A stretch of 64,000 nucleotides of DNA from Pseudonocardia asaccharolytica DSM 44247 = NBRC 16224 (GTDB lineage: Bacteria; Actinomycetota; Actinomycetes; Mycobacteriales; Pseudonocardiaceae). Positions 36,309-44,979 of the stretch are shown piece after piece. The notes beneath the pieces are model-generated. The model had not been told where the DNA came from. It did not search any database and was given only the letters and a program-made list of their open reading frames with translations. Positions within the stretch are counted from its first letter, which is position 1, and each line of letters starts with the position of its first letter. Position numbers and translations under genes: made by a program. The stretch spans positions 62,001 through 126,000 of the forward strand of contig NZ_AUII01000002.1 in NCBI RefSeq assembly GCF_000423625.1, given 5' to 3'.

Positions 36309-36362
36309 GCAACCACCTTGGCAGTGGCTGAAAGCGGCGACCACCGGGGATAGGTTCGGCAC

Positions 36363-37481
36363 ATGGCTGCGCGCACCGAGCCCCCGTTCCGGGCCGACCA
36401 CGTCGGTAGCCTGCTGCGTCCACCCGCGTTGCTGCGGGCTCGCGAGAACCATGCGGCAGGCCGGCTGGACGCCGAGGGACTGCGTGCCACCGAGGACGCC
36501 GCGATCCGCGACGTCGTGGCGATGCAGGAGGAGATCGGGCTGCGGTCCGCGACCGACGGCGAGTTCCGCCGCGCCTCCTGGCATATGGACTTCATCCACC
36601 AGCTGGGCGGGGTCAGCAGGACCGACCAGCAGATCCGGGTGCGGATGCGCAACGAGTCCGGCGAGGGCGAGTTCGTCTCGGCGGGACTGGCGGTCGACGG
36701 CCCGGTCCGGCTGGACCGTCCGATCTTCGCCGACCACTTCCGGTTCCTCGCCTCGGTCACCACCACGGCGCTGCCGAAGCTGACGATCCCGTCGCCGAGC
36801 ATGGTGCACTACCGCGGCGGCACGGCCGCGATCAACCGCGGCGTCTACCCCGATATCGAGCAGTTCTGGGCCGATCTCTCGGCCGCATACGACGAACAGA
36901 TCCGGGCGCTCGCCGAGCTCGGCTGTCGGTACCTGCAGCTCGACGACACCAGCCTCGCCTACCTGAACGACCCCGCCCAGCGCGCGGCGATGGCAGCGAA
37001 GGGCGAGGACGCCGAGCACGCGCATCTGCGCTACATCCGGCAGATCAACGCGGCCGTCGCGGACCGGCCCGTGGGCATGGCGATCACCACCCACATGTGT
37101 CGCGGCAACTTCCGCTCCAGCTGGGCGGCCGAGGGCGGCTACGACTTCGTCGCCGAGGCCCTGTTCGGCGAGCTGGACGTGGACGGGTTCTTCTGCGAGT
37201 TCGACGACGAGCGCTCCGGCGGGTTCGCGCCGTTGCGCTTCGTGCCGCCGGGCAAGCAGGTCGTGCTCGGCCTGGTCACCACCAAACGCGGGCGGCTCGA
37301 GGACCCCGACGCGCTGAAACGGCGCATCGACGAGGCGGCGAGGTACGTGCCGCTCGACCAGCTGTGCCTCTCCCCGCAGTGCGGGTTCTCCTCGACCGTC
37401 GACGGCAACGCGCTCAGCTACGACGAGCAGGTGGCCAAGCTGCGGCTGGTCGTCCAGGTCGCGCGGGACGTCTGGGGCTGA
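36363..37481 (+). CDS. MetE-like cobalamin-independent methyltransferase family protein
   Basis: The 372-residue protein resembles the C-terminal catalytic half of MetE: FRADHVGSLLRPPALL at the start, RSATDGEFRRASWHMDFIHQ, and zinc-site segments THMCRGNFRSSW (His and Cys) and CLSPQCGFSSTV (Cys). No N-terminal MetE domain is present. Such short forms transfer methyl groups between small thiols or other carriers, and the substrate is not known. It is coupled to the following SAM methyltransferase by a TGATG overlap. Confidence 0.82.
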   Translation: MAARTEPPFRADHVGSLLRPPALLRARENHAAGRLDAEGLRATEDAAIRDVVAMQEEIGLRSATDGEFRRASWHMDFIHQLGGVSRTDQQIRVRMRNESGEGEFVSAGLAVDGPVRLDRPIFADHFRFLASVTTTALPKLTIPSPSMVHYRGGTAAINRGVYPDIEQFWADLSAAYDEQIRALAELGCRYLQLDDTSLAYLNDPAQRAAMAAKGEDAEHAHLRYIRQINAAVADRPVGMAITTHMCRGNFRSSWAAEGGYDFVAEALFGELDVDGFFCEFDDERSGGFAPLRFVPPGKQVVLGLVTTKRGRLEDPDALKRRIDEAARYVPLDQLCLSPQCGFSSTVDGNALSYDEQVAKLRLVVQVARDVWG

Positions 37482-38242
37482 TGAGCGCGATGGAACCCGG
37501 CCCGCGCGGCTGGGCGCTCCCGCTCTACGAACGGGTGCTCGTGCACGTGCCGACCGGCTCCGAGCTGCTCGACGTCGGCTGCGGATCCGGCGAGTTCGCC
37601 CAGGTGGCGGTCGACCGCGGGCTGGTGGTCTCGGGTGTGGATCTCGATCGGCGGGCGGTCGCCGCCGCATCCGACCGGGTTCCCGAGGGCCGGTTCCGGG
37701 TGGGCGACGCGCACGATCTCGACTGGCCCGACGCCGCGGTCGACGCCGTCGTCGCGGTGCAGCTGCTCGCGCACGTGACCAACCCGCTGATGGTGCTGCG
37801 CGAGGCGGCCCGGGTGGTGCGGCCCGGCGGCGCCGTCGTCGTCACCGTGTGGGGTCGCGAGCCGGAGTGCGAGATGCGGCTGTTCGGCGAGGTGCTCGCG
37901 CCGTTGCTGCCGCCGCGGCCTGCCCGGCGCTCGCCCGACGGTGCGCCCCCGCTCACCGAGCCGGACCGGCTGACCAAGCTGACCGGCCTGGCCGGGCTGC
38001 GGGTCGCGGCGGTCGACGAGGTGTGCTGCGCCTTCCGCTACACATCCGCGGACGAGCTGGTCGGCGCACTGCTGGCCTCCGAGATCGGGCGGGTCGCCGC
38101 CCGCCGGGTCGGGCCGGGCGCGGTGCGCCGTGCGGCGCTCGCCGGGCTGGCCGGCCACCGGGAACCCGACGGTGGCTACCGGCTGGACAATCTGTTCCGG
38201 GTGCTGGCGGCGCGGGTACCTCAGGAGACGACCATGGCGTAG
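37481..38242 (+). CDS. Class I SAM-dependent methyltransferase
   Basis: The 253-residue protein has the Rossmann SAM motif LLDVGCGSGEFAQVAVDRGL, an acidic strand 2 (VVSGVDLDRRAV), motif II DAVVAVQLLAHVTNPLMVLR and VVRPGGAVVVTVWG. The acceptor is unknown. It begins on the TGA of the MetE-like gene and precedes the formaldehyde dehydrogenase-type gene by 18 bases, so the three are probably one operon. Confidence 0.85.
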   Translation: MSAMEPGPRGWALPLYERVLVHVPTGSELLDVGCGSGEFAQVAVDRGLVVSGVDLDRRAVAAASDRVPEGRFRVGDAHDLDWPDAAVDAVVAVQLLAHVTNPLMVLREAARVVRPGGAVVVTVWGREPECEMRLFGEVLAPLLPPRPARRSPDGAPPLTEPDRLTKLTGLAGLRVAAVDEVCCAFRYTSADELVGALLASEIGRVAARRVGPGAVRRAALAGLAGHREPDGGYRLDNLFRVLAARVPQETTMA

Positions 38243-38260
38243 CCACGAAAGGGGACCGGG

Positions 38261-39409
38261 ATGAAAGCCGTCGTCTACCAGGAACCGTTCACGGTGAGCG
38301 TGCAGGACGTCGAGGACCCCCGGATCGAGGACCCCACCGACGTCCTCGTCTGGGTGACCTCCTCCGCGATCTGCGGCTCCGACCTGCATATGTACGAGGG
38401 GCGCACGGACGCCCCGTCCGGGCTGGTGTTCGGCCACGAGAACACGGGCATCGTCGAGGAGGTCGGTCCCGGGGTGGCGTCGATCAAACGCGGGGACCGG
38501 GTGTCGATGCCGTTCAACGTGGCCTGCGGCTTCTGCAAGAACTGCCTGGCCGGCCGCACCGGCTTCTGCCTGACGGTCAACCCCGGCTTCGGCGGCGGCG
38601 CCTACGGCTACGTCTCGATGGGCCCGTACCGGGGTGGGCAGGCGGAGTACCTGCGGGTGCCCTTCGCCGACTTCAACTGCCTGAAACTGCCGCCCGGAGA
38701 CGAGCACGAGAACGATTTCGCGATGCTCGCCGACATCTTCCCGACCGGCTACCACGGGGCGACCCTCGCCCAGGTCGGGCCGGGCGAGACGGTCGCGGTG
38801 TTCGGCGCGGGACCGGTCGGTCTGATGGCCGCGTACTCGTCGCTGATCAAGGGCGCGGCGACGGTGTTCGTGGTGGACCGGGTCGAATCCCGGCTGCGCC
38901 TCGCCGAACGGATCGGCGCGGTCCCGGTGGATTTCAGCAAGGTCGACCCGATCGAGGCGATCCGCGAGCAGACCCAGGGGGACGGCACCGACAAGGGCAT
39001 CGATGCGGTCGGCTACCAGGCCACCGTTCCGGAGGGCGAGGAGCAGCCCGCGATCGTGCTCAACCAGCTCATCCAGACGGTCCGGGCCACCGGGATGATC
39101 GGGGTGGTGGGGCTGTACGTCCCGGGCGACCCCGGGGCGCCGAGCGAGGAGGCGGGCCGCGGCGAGCTGCTCGTACGGTTCGGCAAGCTGTTCGAGAAGG
39201 GCCTGCGGATCGGGACCGGCCAGGCCAACGTCAAGGCCTACAACCGGCAGCTACGCGATCTGATCATCGCGGGTCGGGCCGAACCGAGCTTCGTCGTCTC
39301 CAAGGAGCTGCCGCTCGAGGACGCCCCGGACGCCTACGCCCGCTTCGACAAGCGGGAAGAGGGCTATTCGAAGGTCGTCCTGAAGCCCGGCCAGGCGAAG
39401 GCGGCGTAA
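38261..39409 (+). CDS. Glutathione-independent formaldehyde dehydrogenase-type zinc alcohol dehydrogenase
   Basis: The 382-residue medium-chain dehydrogenase has the catalytic zinc ligands in SSAICGSDLHMYEGR and FGHENTGIVEEVG, the structural zinc cluster CGFCKNCLAGRTGFC and the NAD fold AVFGAGPVGLMAAYSSLIKG. The insertion VNPGFGGGAYGYVSMGPYRG followed by GQAEYLRVP is typical of the FdhA type. It oxidises formaldehyde or other aldehydes/alcohols with bound or free NAD. A ribosome site (AAAGGGG) lies before ATG 38261. It is third in the operon with two methyltransferases, which hints at one-carbon metabolism. Confidence 0.87.
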   Translation: MKAVVYQEPFTVSVQDVEDPRIEDPTDVLVWVTSSAICGSDLHMYEGRTDAPSGLVFGHENTGIVEEVGPGVASIKRGDRVSMPFNVACGFCKNCLAGRTGFCLTVNPGFGGGAYGYVSMGPYRGGQAEYLRVPFADFNCLKLPPGDEHENDFAMLADIFPTGYHGATLAQVGPGETVAVFGAGPVGLMAAYSSLIKGAATVFVVDRVESRLRLAERIGAVPVDFSKVDPIEAIREQTQGDGTDKGIDAVGYQATVPEGEEQPAIVLNQLIQTVRATGMIGVVGLYVPGDPGAPSEEAGRGELLVRFGKLFEKGLRIGTGQANVKAYNRQLRDLIIAGRAEPSFVVSKELPLEDAPDAYARFDKREEGYSKVVLKPGQAKAA

Positions 39410-39419
39410 CGAGCGGAAA

Positions 39420-39457
39420 CCCATCGCCGGCTCGATGTGGGCGGCGTCGGCGATGGG
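39420..39457. terminator. Bidirectional hairpin between convergent operons
   Basis: CCCATCGCCG and CGGCGATGGG form a perfect 10-bp stem around an 18-base loop, between the dehydrogenase stop (39409) and the DUF59 gene stop (39464). It can serve both converging operons. Confidence 0.65.
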
Positions 39458-39463
39458 CTCCGA

Positions 39464-40162
39464 TCAGGATCCGGACTTCGCGTACCGGGCGGCGAGCAGG
39501 CTCTTGCAGTACTCGCCGTTGGTCTCGATCCCGATCCGCTGCAGCCGCGCCCGGCGCAGGTGCAACGGCACCTGCGCCGAGGTGACCGGGCTGCCGTCGG
39601 GGTGCATGAGCAGCGGGGCGTCGTCGCCGGGCGGCAGGCCGAGCCGCTCCCGGCGCTCCCGCAGGCGGCGCTTGTCCACCGAGTCCGGCGCATCGCCGAG
39701 CGTCATGGCCGCCAGCTCGTCGGGCCCGGCGCCCGCGTCGACCAGCGGCCGGGCGACCCGGTCCTGGCCCGCGACGGCCGCCTTGGTCAGGAAGGTGCGG
39801 CGCAGCTCGTCGAGCTCGGCGACGGCCTCCCCGGCGAAGGAGCCGGTGAACCCCGCCTGCGCGGCCACCCCGCCGTTGATCTCGTCGGACGCGTGGTGGT
39901 CGGCCAGCGTCACCTCCGCGCGGGTCACCCCCTCGACCGCCGACACGGCGTCGTAGGCGTCGGCGACCATCAGGAACGAGAAGTTCGGCGCGCAGAAGAA
40001 CGTCGGCAGCCGTAGCCGCACCCGGGCCACCCCGCCCCCGGAGACGGTGCACGACTCGACGAAGTCGAGCCCGGTGATGGGCTCGTCCAGTTCGGGGTCG
40101 AGCACCGTCTCCAAGGCCGCCCATACCGCGGGCGGCACCCCCGGGGGCGCGGTAGTGGTCAT
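39464..40162 (-). CDS. DUF59/MIP18-like iron-sulfur assembly protein
   Basis: The 232-residue protein from ATG 40162 starts with a DUF59 domain: AALETVLDPELDEPITGLDF, VRLRLPTFFCAPNFSFLMVA, with the conserved Cys, and DAVSAVEGVTRAEVTLADHH. A longer C-terminal part follows (GLPPGDDAPLLMHPDGS, IGIETNGEYCKSLLAARYAK). DUF59 proteins help to deliver iron-sulfur or diiron centres. This two-part type is one I recall next to propane/binuclear-iron monooxygenase genes in Mycobacterium and Rhodococcus. It is the last gene of the three-gene minus-strand operon. Confidence 0.8.
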   Translation of the reverse strand: MTTTAPPGVPPAVWAALETVLDPELDEPITGLDFVESCTVSGGGVARVRLRLPTFFCAPNFSFLMVADAYDAVSAVEGVTRAEVTLADHHASDEINGGVAAQAGFTGSFAGEAVAELDELRRTFLTKAAVAGQDRVARPLVDAGAGPDELAAMTLGDAPDSVDKRRLRERRERLGLPPGDDAPLLMHPDGSPVTSAQVPLHLRRARLQRIGIETNGEYCKSLLAARYAKSGS

Positions 40163-40193
40163 CGCATCCCCGCGGAACGTACGTGCAGCCGCC

Positions 40194-41258
40194 TCATGCC
40201 TGCGCCCCCGCGGTGCCCTCGACCAGCTCCTCACCCGGCTGCATCGGCTCGGCCGCGGTCGTGGGCAGCCGGCACTCCGCCGGTACCTCGATGCCGTAGA
40301 GCTTGGCCGCGTTCAGCCCGAGGATCTTCTTCCGGCTGGCGGTGGTCAGCCGCGGGTAGTCCGCGAGCGAGGGGTCGTCGGGCATCTGCCAGTCGACGAG
40401 GCCCTCGACCTGCCACTTCGGCTCCCAGATGCTGTAGTCGCTGCCGAAGAGCATCTTGTCCTCGCCGACCCAGAACAGCAGCTCGCCCATCACCTTGGCG
40501 AAGAACTTGGGCCGGGCGTGCATCAGGCCGCCGGTCACCACCGAAAGGCCCGCGTAGACGTTGGGCTCCTGCACCGCCATGAAGCAGAAGTCCTCGATCC
40601 GGGGCAGCCCGACGTGCTCGACGATGAAGTTCAGACCCTGGAAGTCGGTGGCGGCGTGGTCGACGTCCGCGACGTCGAACGCGTCCTTGTCCAGCGGCCA
40701 GATGGTCGGGCCCTTGTGCACGTGGATATTCGTGATACCCAGTTCCTCGCACTTTTCCAGGAACACGTAGGCGGCCGGGTCGGTCAGCTTCCACCCGCGG
40801 GACCCTGCGCTCCATTCCGCGGTGTAGAGCTTGACGCCCTTGAGGTTGTACCGCCTGGCGTCCTCCTCGAGCTGCCGGAGTCCGGCGTCGCCCTCGCGCG
40901 GGTCCCAGCGACCGTTGACGATGAGTTTGTCCGGAAACTTGTCGATCAGCGCGGCATTCTGTTCCGCGGTGTTGAAACCGTTCTTGTACCACGACTTGAG
41001 GTAGGTGGACTGGAAGATCGCGACATCGACGTGACCCTCCTCGAACACGTCCTTCTCGAAGTCCGATTCGGTGATCTTCAGGTACTTCTCCCAGTCCCAC
41101 TGCGTCTCGGGCGGCCCGAGCTGGTGGTAGCCGTAGAAGCAGTCGATCCAACCCTTGGCGTACTGCTCCTGGCCCTCGACCCAGTTCTCCCGGCTCGCGT
41201 CCCAGAAGTGGCTGTGGGAGTCGACGATGAAGTACTTCTCGCCATCCTTTTCGTACAT
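40194..41258 (-). CDS. Amidohydrolase 2 family protein of the propane-monooxygenase accessory type
   Basis: The 354-residue metal-dependent hydrolase has FIVDSHSHFWDASRENW (HxH motif in the first strand), HVDVAIFQSTYLKSWYKNGF, IHVHKGPTIWPLD, LNFIVEHVGLPRIEDFC and MLFGSDYSIWEPKWQ (catalytic Asp). The family is ACMSD-like TIM barrels. Members with this sequence style usually occur in gene clusters of soluble diiron monooxygenases, where their role is unclear. It lies between the alcohol dehydrogenase and the DUF59 gene, with gaps of 34 and 31 bases. Confidence 0.87.
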   Translation of the reverse strand: MYEKDGEKYFIVDSHSHFWDASRENWVEGQEQYAKGWIDCFYGYHQLGPPETQWDWEKYLKITESDFEKDVFEEGHVDVAIFQSTYLKSWYKNGFNTAEQNAALIDKFPDKLIVNGRWDPREGDAGLRQLEEDARRYNLKGVKLYTAEWSAGSRGWKLTDPAAYVFLEKCEELGITNIHVHKGPTIWPLDKDAFDVADVDHAATDFQGLNFIVEHVGLPRIEDFCFMAVQEPNVYAGLSVVTGGLMHARPKFFAKVMGELLFWVGEDKMLFGSDYSIWEPKWQVEGLVDWQMPDDPSLADYPRLTTASRKKILGLNAAKLYGIEVPAECRLPTTAAEPMQPGEELVEGTAGAQA

Positions 41259-41292
41259 GTGGTGGAACCTCTCGCGTCACTGGGAGAAACGG

Positions 41293-42321
41293 TTACGGAA
41301 CGAGAATCGCGCGGCCGCGCACCCGGCCGGCGTCCAGATCGTGCAGCGCGTCGAGCGCGGATTCGAGCGGGTACTGCTTGGTATGCAGTGTGACCTTGCC
41401 GGCCTGGGCGAGCACCATGAGCTCGGCGAGGTCGTTATAGGTGCCGACGATATTTCCGATGATGTTCTTCTCGCCCGCGACGAAATCGAGCGTCGGAATA
41501 CGCACCTCGCCGCCGTAGCCGATCACGAACTGGTAGCCGTCCGGGCCGGTCATTGCCCAGGCGTCGTTCTCCGCGCCCTGCTCGGCGACGAAGTCGAACA
41601 CGACGTTGGCGCCCTCACCGCCGGTCAGGTCCTTGACCGCCGCGACGTGGTTGCCGTCGACCTGGACGGTCTCGTCGGCGCCGATCTGCTTGGCCAGCGC
41701 CAGGGCGTCGGGGTTCTTGTCGACCACCACGATCTTCGTCGCGGTGAGCGCGGCGAGGCATTGGATGCCGATATGTCCCAGCCCGCCCGCGCCCTGCACG
41801 ACGGCCGTGGTGCCCGGATACAGCAGCGGAACGGCCTTGCGCACCGCGTGGTAGGCGGTGATGCCGGCGTCGGCCAGCGCGGCGACGTCGGCCGGGTTGG
41901 TATCGGGGTTGAGCTTGACGCAGGCGCGGGCGGTGGTGCGCAGGTATTCGGCCATCCCGCCGTCGTCGTTGGACAGTCCCGGGAAGAACGCGTTCGTGCA
42001 CTGCATGTCCTTGCCGGCGCGGCAGGCGCGGCACAGCCCGCAGCTCGGCTGTGGATGCAGGATCACCGTGTCGCCGACCGCGACATTGGTGACCCCCGCG
42101 CCGACCTCGTGCACCCAGCCGGCGTTCTCGTGCCCGATGACGTAGGGGAGCTGCGGGCCCATGGCCTCGGCCCACTGTCCCTCGAGGATGTGCAGGTCGG
42201 TGCGGCACACCCCGGCTCCGCCGATCTTGACGATGACGTCCAGCGGACCGCTGATCATCGGCTCCGGGATGTCGTCGATCTTGGGGTCGGAGTGGTACTC
42301 GTGCACCCGGACGGCTCTCAC
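41293..42321 (-). CDS. NAD(P)-dependent zinc alcohol dehydrogenase
   Basis: The 342-residue protein starts at GTG 42321 behind a perfect AAGGAGG. The zinc ligands are in GGAGVCRTDLHILEGQW and GHENAGWVHEVGAGV, the structural cluster is CGLCRACRAGKDMQC, and VVQGAGGLGHIGIQCLAAL binds the nucleotide. It is close to the alcohol dehydrogenases that oxidise 2-propanol or 1-alkanols downstream of actinobacterial propane monooxygenases. It is the first gene of the operon with the amidohydrolase and DUF59 protein. The monooxygenase genes that normally stand upstream are absent, and a divergent FAD enzyme occupies that place. Confidence 0.9.
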   Translation of the reverse strand: MRAVRVHEYHSDPKIDDIPEPMISGPLDVIVKIGGAGVCRTDLHILEGQWAEAMGPQLPYVIGHENAGWVHEVGAGVTNVAVGDTVILHPQPSCGLCRACRAGKDMQCTNAFFPGLSNDDGGMAEYLRTTARACVKLNPDTNPADVAALADAGITAYHAVRKAVPLLYPGTTAVVQGAGGLGHIGIQCLAALTATKIVVVDKNPDALALAKQIGADETVQVDGNHVAAVKDLTGGEGANVVFDFVAEQGAENDAWAMTGPDGYQFVIGYGGEVRIPTLDFVAGEKNIIGNIVGTYNDLAELMVLAQAGKVTLHTKQYPLESALDALHDLDAGRVRGRAILVP

Positions 42322-42580
42322 ACCCGTACCTCCTTGGGTGGCCGTGACTCGGCTCTCGTGGTTCGGTTCTGTGGTTCGCGATCTCCTCCGATTCCAAACC
42401 CGGGTGCAGTGGGTCACAAGGGGGTGGATTCCACGGAGCGAGAAAACAGACACTGCGGACAGCGGCGTTGCGCTCAGTTCCGGTGGTCGACCTGCGGCGG
42501 ACGCGACTACCGTGCGGGCCGTCGTCGCTCGAACGCCCGGGCGGCGCGTGGTCTTCGGCCCCTCGCGACGGGAGCAAGCC

Positions 42581-43987
42581 ATGCCTGAGCGAACCTTCGA
42601 CGTCATCGTCATCGGCGCCGGCCCCACCGGCGAGAACGCCGCCGACTACGCGGTGCGCGCCGGGATGTCGGCGGCGCTCGTCGAGTCCGAGCGGTTCGGC
42701 GGCGAATGTTCGTTCTGGGCGTGCATCCCCTCGAAGGCGCTGCTGCGCACCGGGCATGCGGTGGCGGCCGCCCGCAGGCTGCCCGGGGTGACCGCGGAGT
42801 TCGACCCGGCCGCCGTCCTGGCCCGCCGCGACGCGTTCACCCACGACTGGGACGACTCCAGCCAGGCCGAATGGGCGCGCGCCGCCGAGATCACCGCGAT
42901 CCGCGGGCACGGGCGGCTGGCCGGACCGAAGGCGGTGCAGGTCGACGGACCCGACGGCGGGTTGCTGCGGGCCCGGCACGCGGTCGTCGTCGCGTCCGGG
43001 AGCGTCCCGGTCCGGCCACCGATCCCGGGCCTGGACACGGTCCGCTACTGGGGTTCGCGGGAGGCGACCTCGGCCAAGGAGGTGCCGCGCAGGCTCGGGG
43101 TGCTCGGGGGCGGTGTCGTCGGTTCGGAGATGGCGCAGGCGTTCGCCCGGCTCGGCTCGCACGTCGTGCTGCTCAACCGGGGGCCGCGGCTGCTGCCGTC
43201 GGCGGAGCCGATGGCGGGCGAGCGGGTGGCGGCGGCCTTCCGCGCCGACGGCATCGACCTGCGCCTCGAACAGGGCCTCGACGAGGTGTTCGCGGGTCCG
43301 GACGGTTCGGTCCTGCTGCGGGTGGGCGCCGAGACGATCGAGGTCGACGAGCTGCTGGTGGCCACCGGACGGCGACCGAACACGACCGATATCGGGCTGT
43401 CCAGCGTCGGGCTGGAACCCGGCATGCCGCTGCCCGCCGACGACTCGGGTCTGGTCGCCGGGGTCGAGGGGGAATGGCTGTACGCCGCCGGGGACGTCAC
43501 CGGCCGGGCCCCGGTCACCCACCAGGGCAAGTACGCCGCACGGATCGTGGGCGCGGCCATCGCGGCGCGCTCGATCGGCGAGCCGCTCGATACCGCCACC
43601 TGGGGTGAGCACGCCGCGACCGCCGACCACGCGGCCGTCCCGCAGGTCGTCTTCACCGATCCCGAGGTCGCGTTCGTCGGGTGCACCGAGCACCGGGCCC
43701 TTGACGAGGGGATCCGGGTGCGGGCGATCGAGCTCGAGCTCACGGTCGCAGGGGCGTTCCTGCAGGCCGACAACTACGCCGGGGCCGCGAGGATGGTGGT
43801 GGACGCCGATCGGGAGGTCCTGGTCGGCGCGACGTTCGTGGGTCAGGACGTGGCCGAGATGCTGCACGCCGCGACGATCGCGGTGGTGGGGGAGGTGCCG
43901 CTGGCCCGGCTGTGGCATGCGGTGCCCGCGTTCCCCACGATGAGCGAGATCTGGCTGCGCCTGCTGGAGACCTACCGCTCCTCCTGA
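42581..43987 (+). CDS. FAD-dependent pyridine nucleotide-disulfide oxidoreductase
   Basis: The 468-residue protein has an FAD motif ([20 protein letters not shown]), the redox disulfide [16 protein letters not shown] (CX4C), an NAD(P) motif [20 protein letters not shown], and [11 protein letters not shown] and LYAAGDVTG. The dimer domain is complete, but the region that carries the catalytic His in lipoamide or mycothione reductases (HPTxSE) reads AFPTMSE. The His is thus replaced by Phe, although an unaligned His lies five residues earlier (WHAVPAFPT). It belongs to the family but may use another electron acceptor. It is divergent from the alcohol dehydrogenase, with a 259-base control region between them. 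Confidence 0.87.
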   Translation: MPERTFDVIVIGAGPTGENAADYAVRAGMSAALVESERFGGECSFWACIPSKALLRTGHAVAAARRLPGVTAEFDPAAVLARRDAFTHDWDDSSQAEWARAAEITAIRGHGRLAGPKAVQVDGPDGGLLRARHAVVVASGSVPVRPPIPGLDTVRYWGSREATSAKEVPRRLGVLGGGVVGSEMAQAFARLGSHVVLLNRGPRLLPSAEPMAGERVAAAFRADGIDLRLEQGLDEVFAGPDGSVLLRVGAETIEVDELLVATGRRPNTTDIGLSSVGLEPGMPLPADDSGLVAGVEGEWLYAAGDVTGRAPVTHQGKYAARIVGAAIAARSIGEPLDTATWGEHAATADHAAVPQVVFTDPEVAFVGCTEHRALDEGIRVRAIELELTVAGAFLQADNYAGAARMVVDADREVLVGATFVGQDVAEMLHAATIAVVGEVPLARLWHAVPAFPTMSEIWLRLLETYRSS

Positions 43988-43992
43988 ACGGA

Positions 43993-44979
43993 TCAGATCG
44001 CCGTCTGGGTGAGCGCCGCGGCGACCCCGAGCGTCGCAGCCATGATCATGGTCTCCAGGCCCGCCCACCGCAGCACGGGCGTGCGTCCGGCGGCGAGCCG
44101 CCGCCGGGCCAGCAGGCCGAGATAGCCGAGCAGGATCACGCAGACCGTCTTCGTCACGACGAGCCAGCCGTAGCTGGTGGTCCACAGCGCCGCCACCGTG
44201 GGTAACCGGATCAGCGCGTTGAGCCCGCCGGTCAGGACCACCCCGCCGAGACAGACCCCGGCCAGCCGGGAGAACCTCGGCAGCACCGCACCGAGCAGCA
44301 CCGCCCGGTGCGCGATGAGCACGAGCGTCGCACCCAGCCCGCCCACCCACAGCGCCGTCGCGGCCACGTGCATCGCGACCAGCGTCGCCGCGAGCTGGTG
44401 ATCGGTCGAGGCGGAGCCCGCGTGTCCGGTGACCGAGGGGGTCAGGGCGCCGAGGATCGCGGCCACCAGCACGACCCGGACCGGGATCTGCTCGGGACGC
44501 AGCACCCGCACCACGGCGCAGCCGAGCACGGTGGCGGCGCAGCCCGCGGTCAGGAGCATCCCGCGTCCCGCGGCGAGCTGGGTTGCCCACCGTGCCAGCT
44601 CGCCGCCCTCGAGGTCGGTGACCTGGACCGCGAACGCTTCGGCGGCGCGGTAGACGATGCCGACCAGCACCAGGACGACCCATCCTCCGCCCAGCGCCAC
44701 CAGGCTGCGGTCGACCCGCTCCCGCAGGTCCGCGGTCTGGCGCTGGGTGGCTGCCCGCGTCGGGAGCAGGACCCCGATCAGCGCGAGCCCGACGCATCCC
44801 ACCGCGGCGAGGTCGATCGCGGCTCGCGACGCGGCGGCACCGACGAAGGTTGCGAACGGTGCGCCGCCGAGCGAGCCCGCGAGCGCGCTGGCCAGAACGG
44901 CGGCGGCGATCGCCAGCCCGGTCCAGACCGCCGGCTGTAGCCAGGCGACCGGACCGGGCCGGGCGATCGCCTGGCTCAT
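43993..44979 (-). CDS. copD: CopD family copper resistance membrane protein
   Basis: The 328-residue protein has about eight or nine membrane helices. Typical CopD-domain segments are MHVAATALWVGGLGATLVLI, RFSRLAGVCLGGVVLTGGLN and YGWLVVTKTVCVILLGYLGL, with conserved His and Trp. CopD is thought to move copper across the membrane together with periplasmic CopC. Its ATG overlaps the copC stop (ATGA). The gene ends five bases from the convergent FAD enzyme. Confidence 0.9.
   Translation of the reverse strand: MSQAIARPGPVAWLQPAVWTGLAIAAAVLASALAGSLGGAPFATFVGAAASRAAIDLAAVGCVGLALIGVLLPTRAATQRQTADLRERVDRSLVALGGGWVVLVLVGIVYRAAEAFAVQVTDLEGGELARWATQLAAGRGMLLTAGCAATVLGCAVVRVLRPEQIPVRVVLVAAILGALTPSVTGHAGSASTDHQLAATLVAMHVAATALWVGGLGATLVLIAHRAVLLGAVLPRFSRLAGVCLGGVVLTGGLNALIRLPTVAALWTTSYGWLVVTKTVCVILLGYLGLLARRRLAAGRTPVLRWAGLETMIMAATLGVAAALTQTAI

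Noticed and set aside
41615..44797. A 1060-residue minus-strand open frame over the FAD oxidoreductase and alcohol dehydrogenase
   Set aside because: The translation is Arg/Gly-rich without domains; the plus-strand FAD enzyme and minus-strand dehydrogenase in other frames are clearly real.
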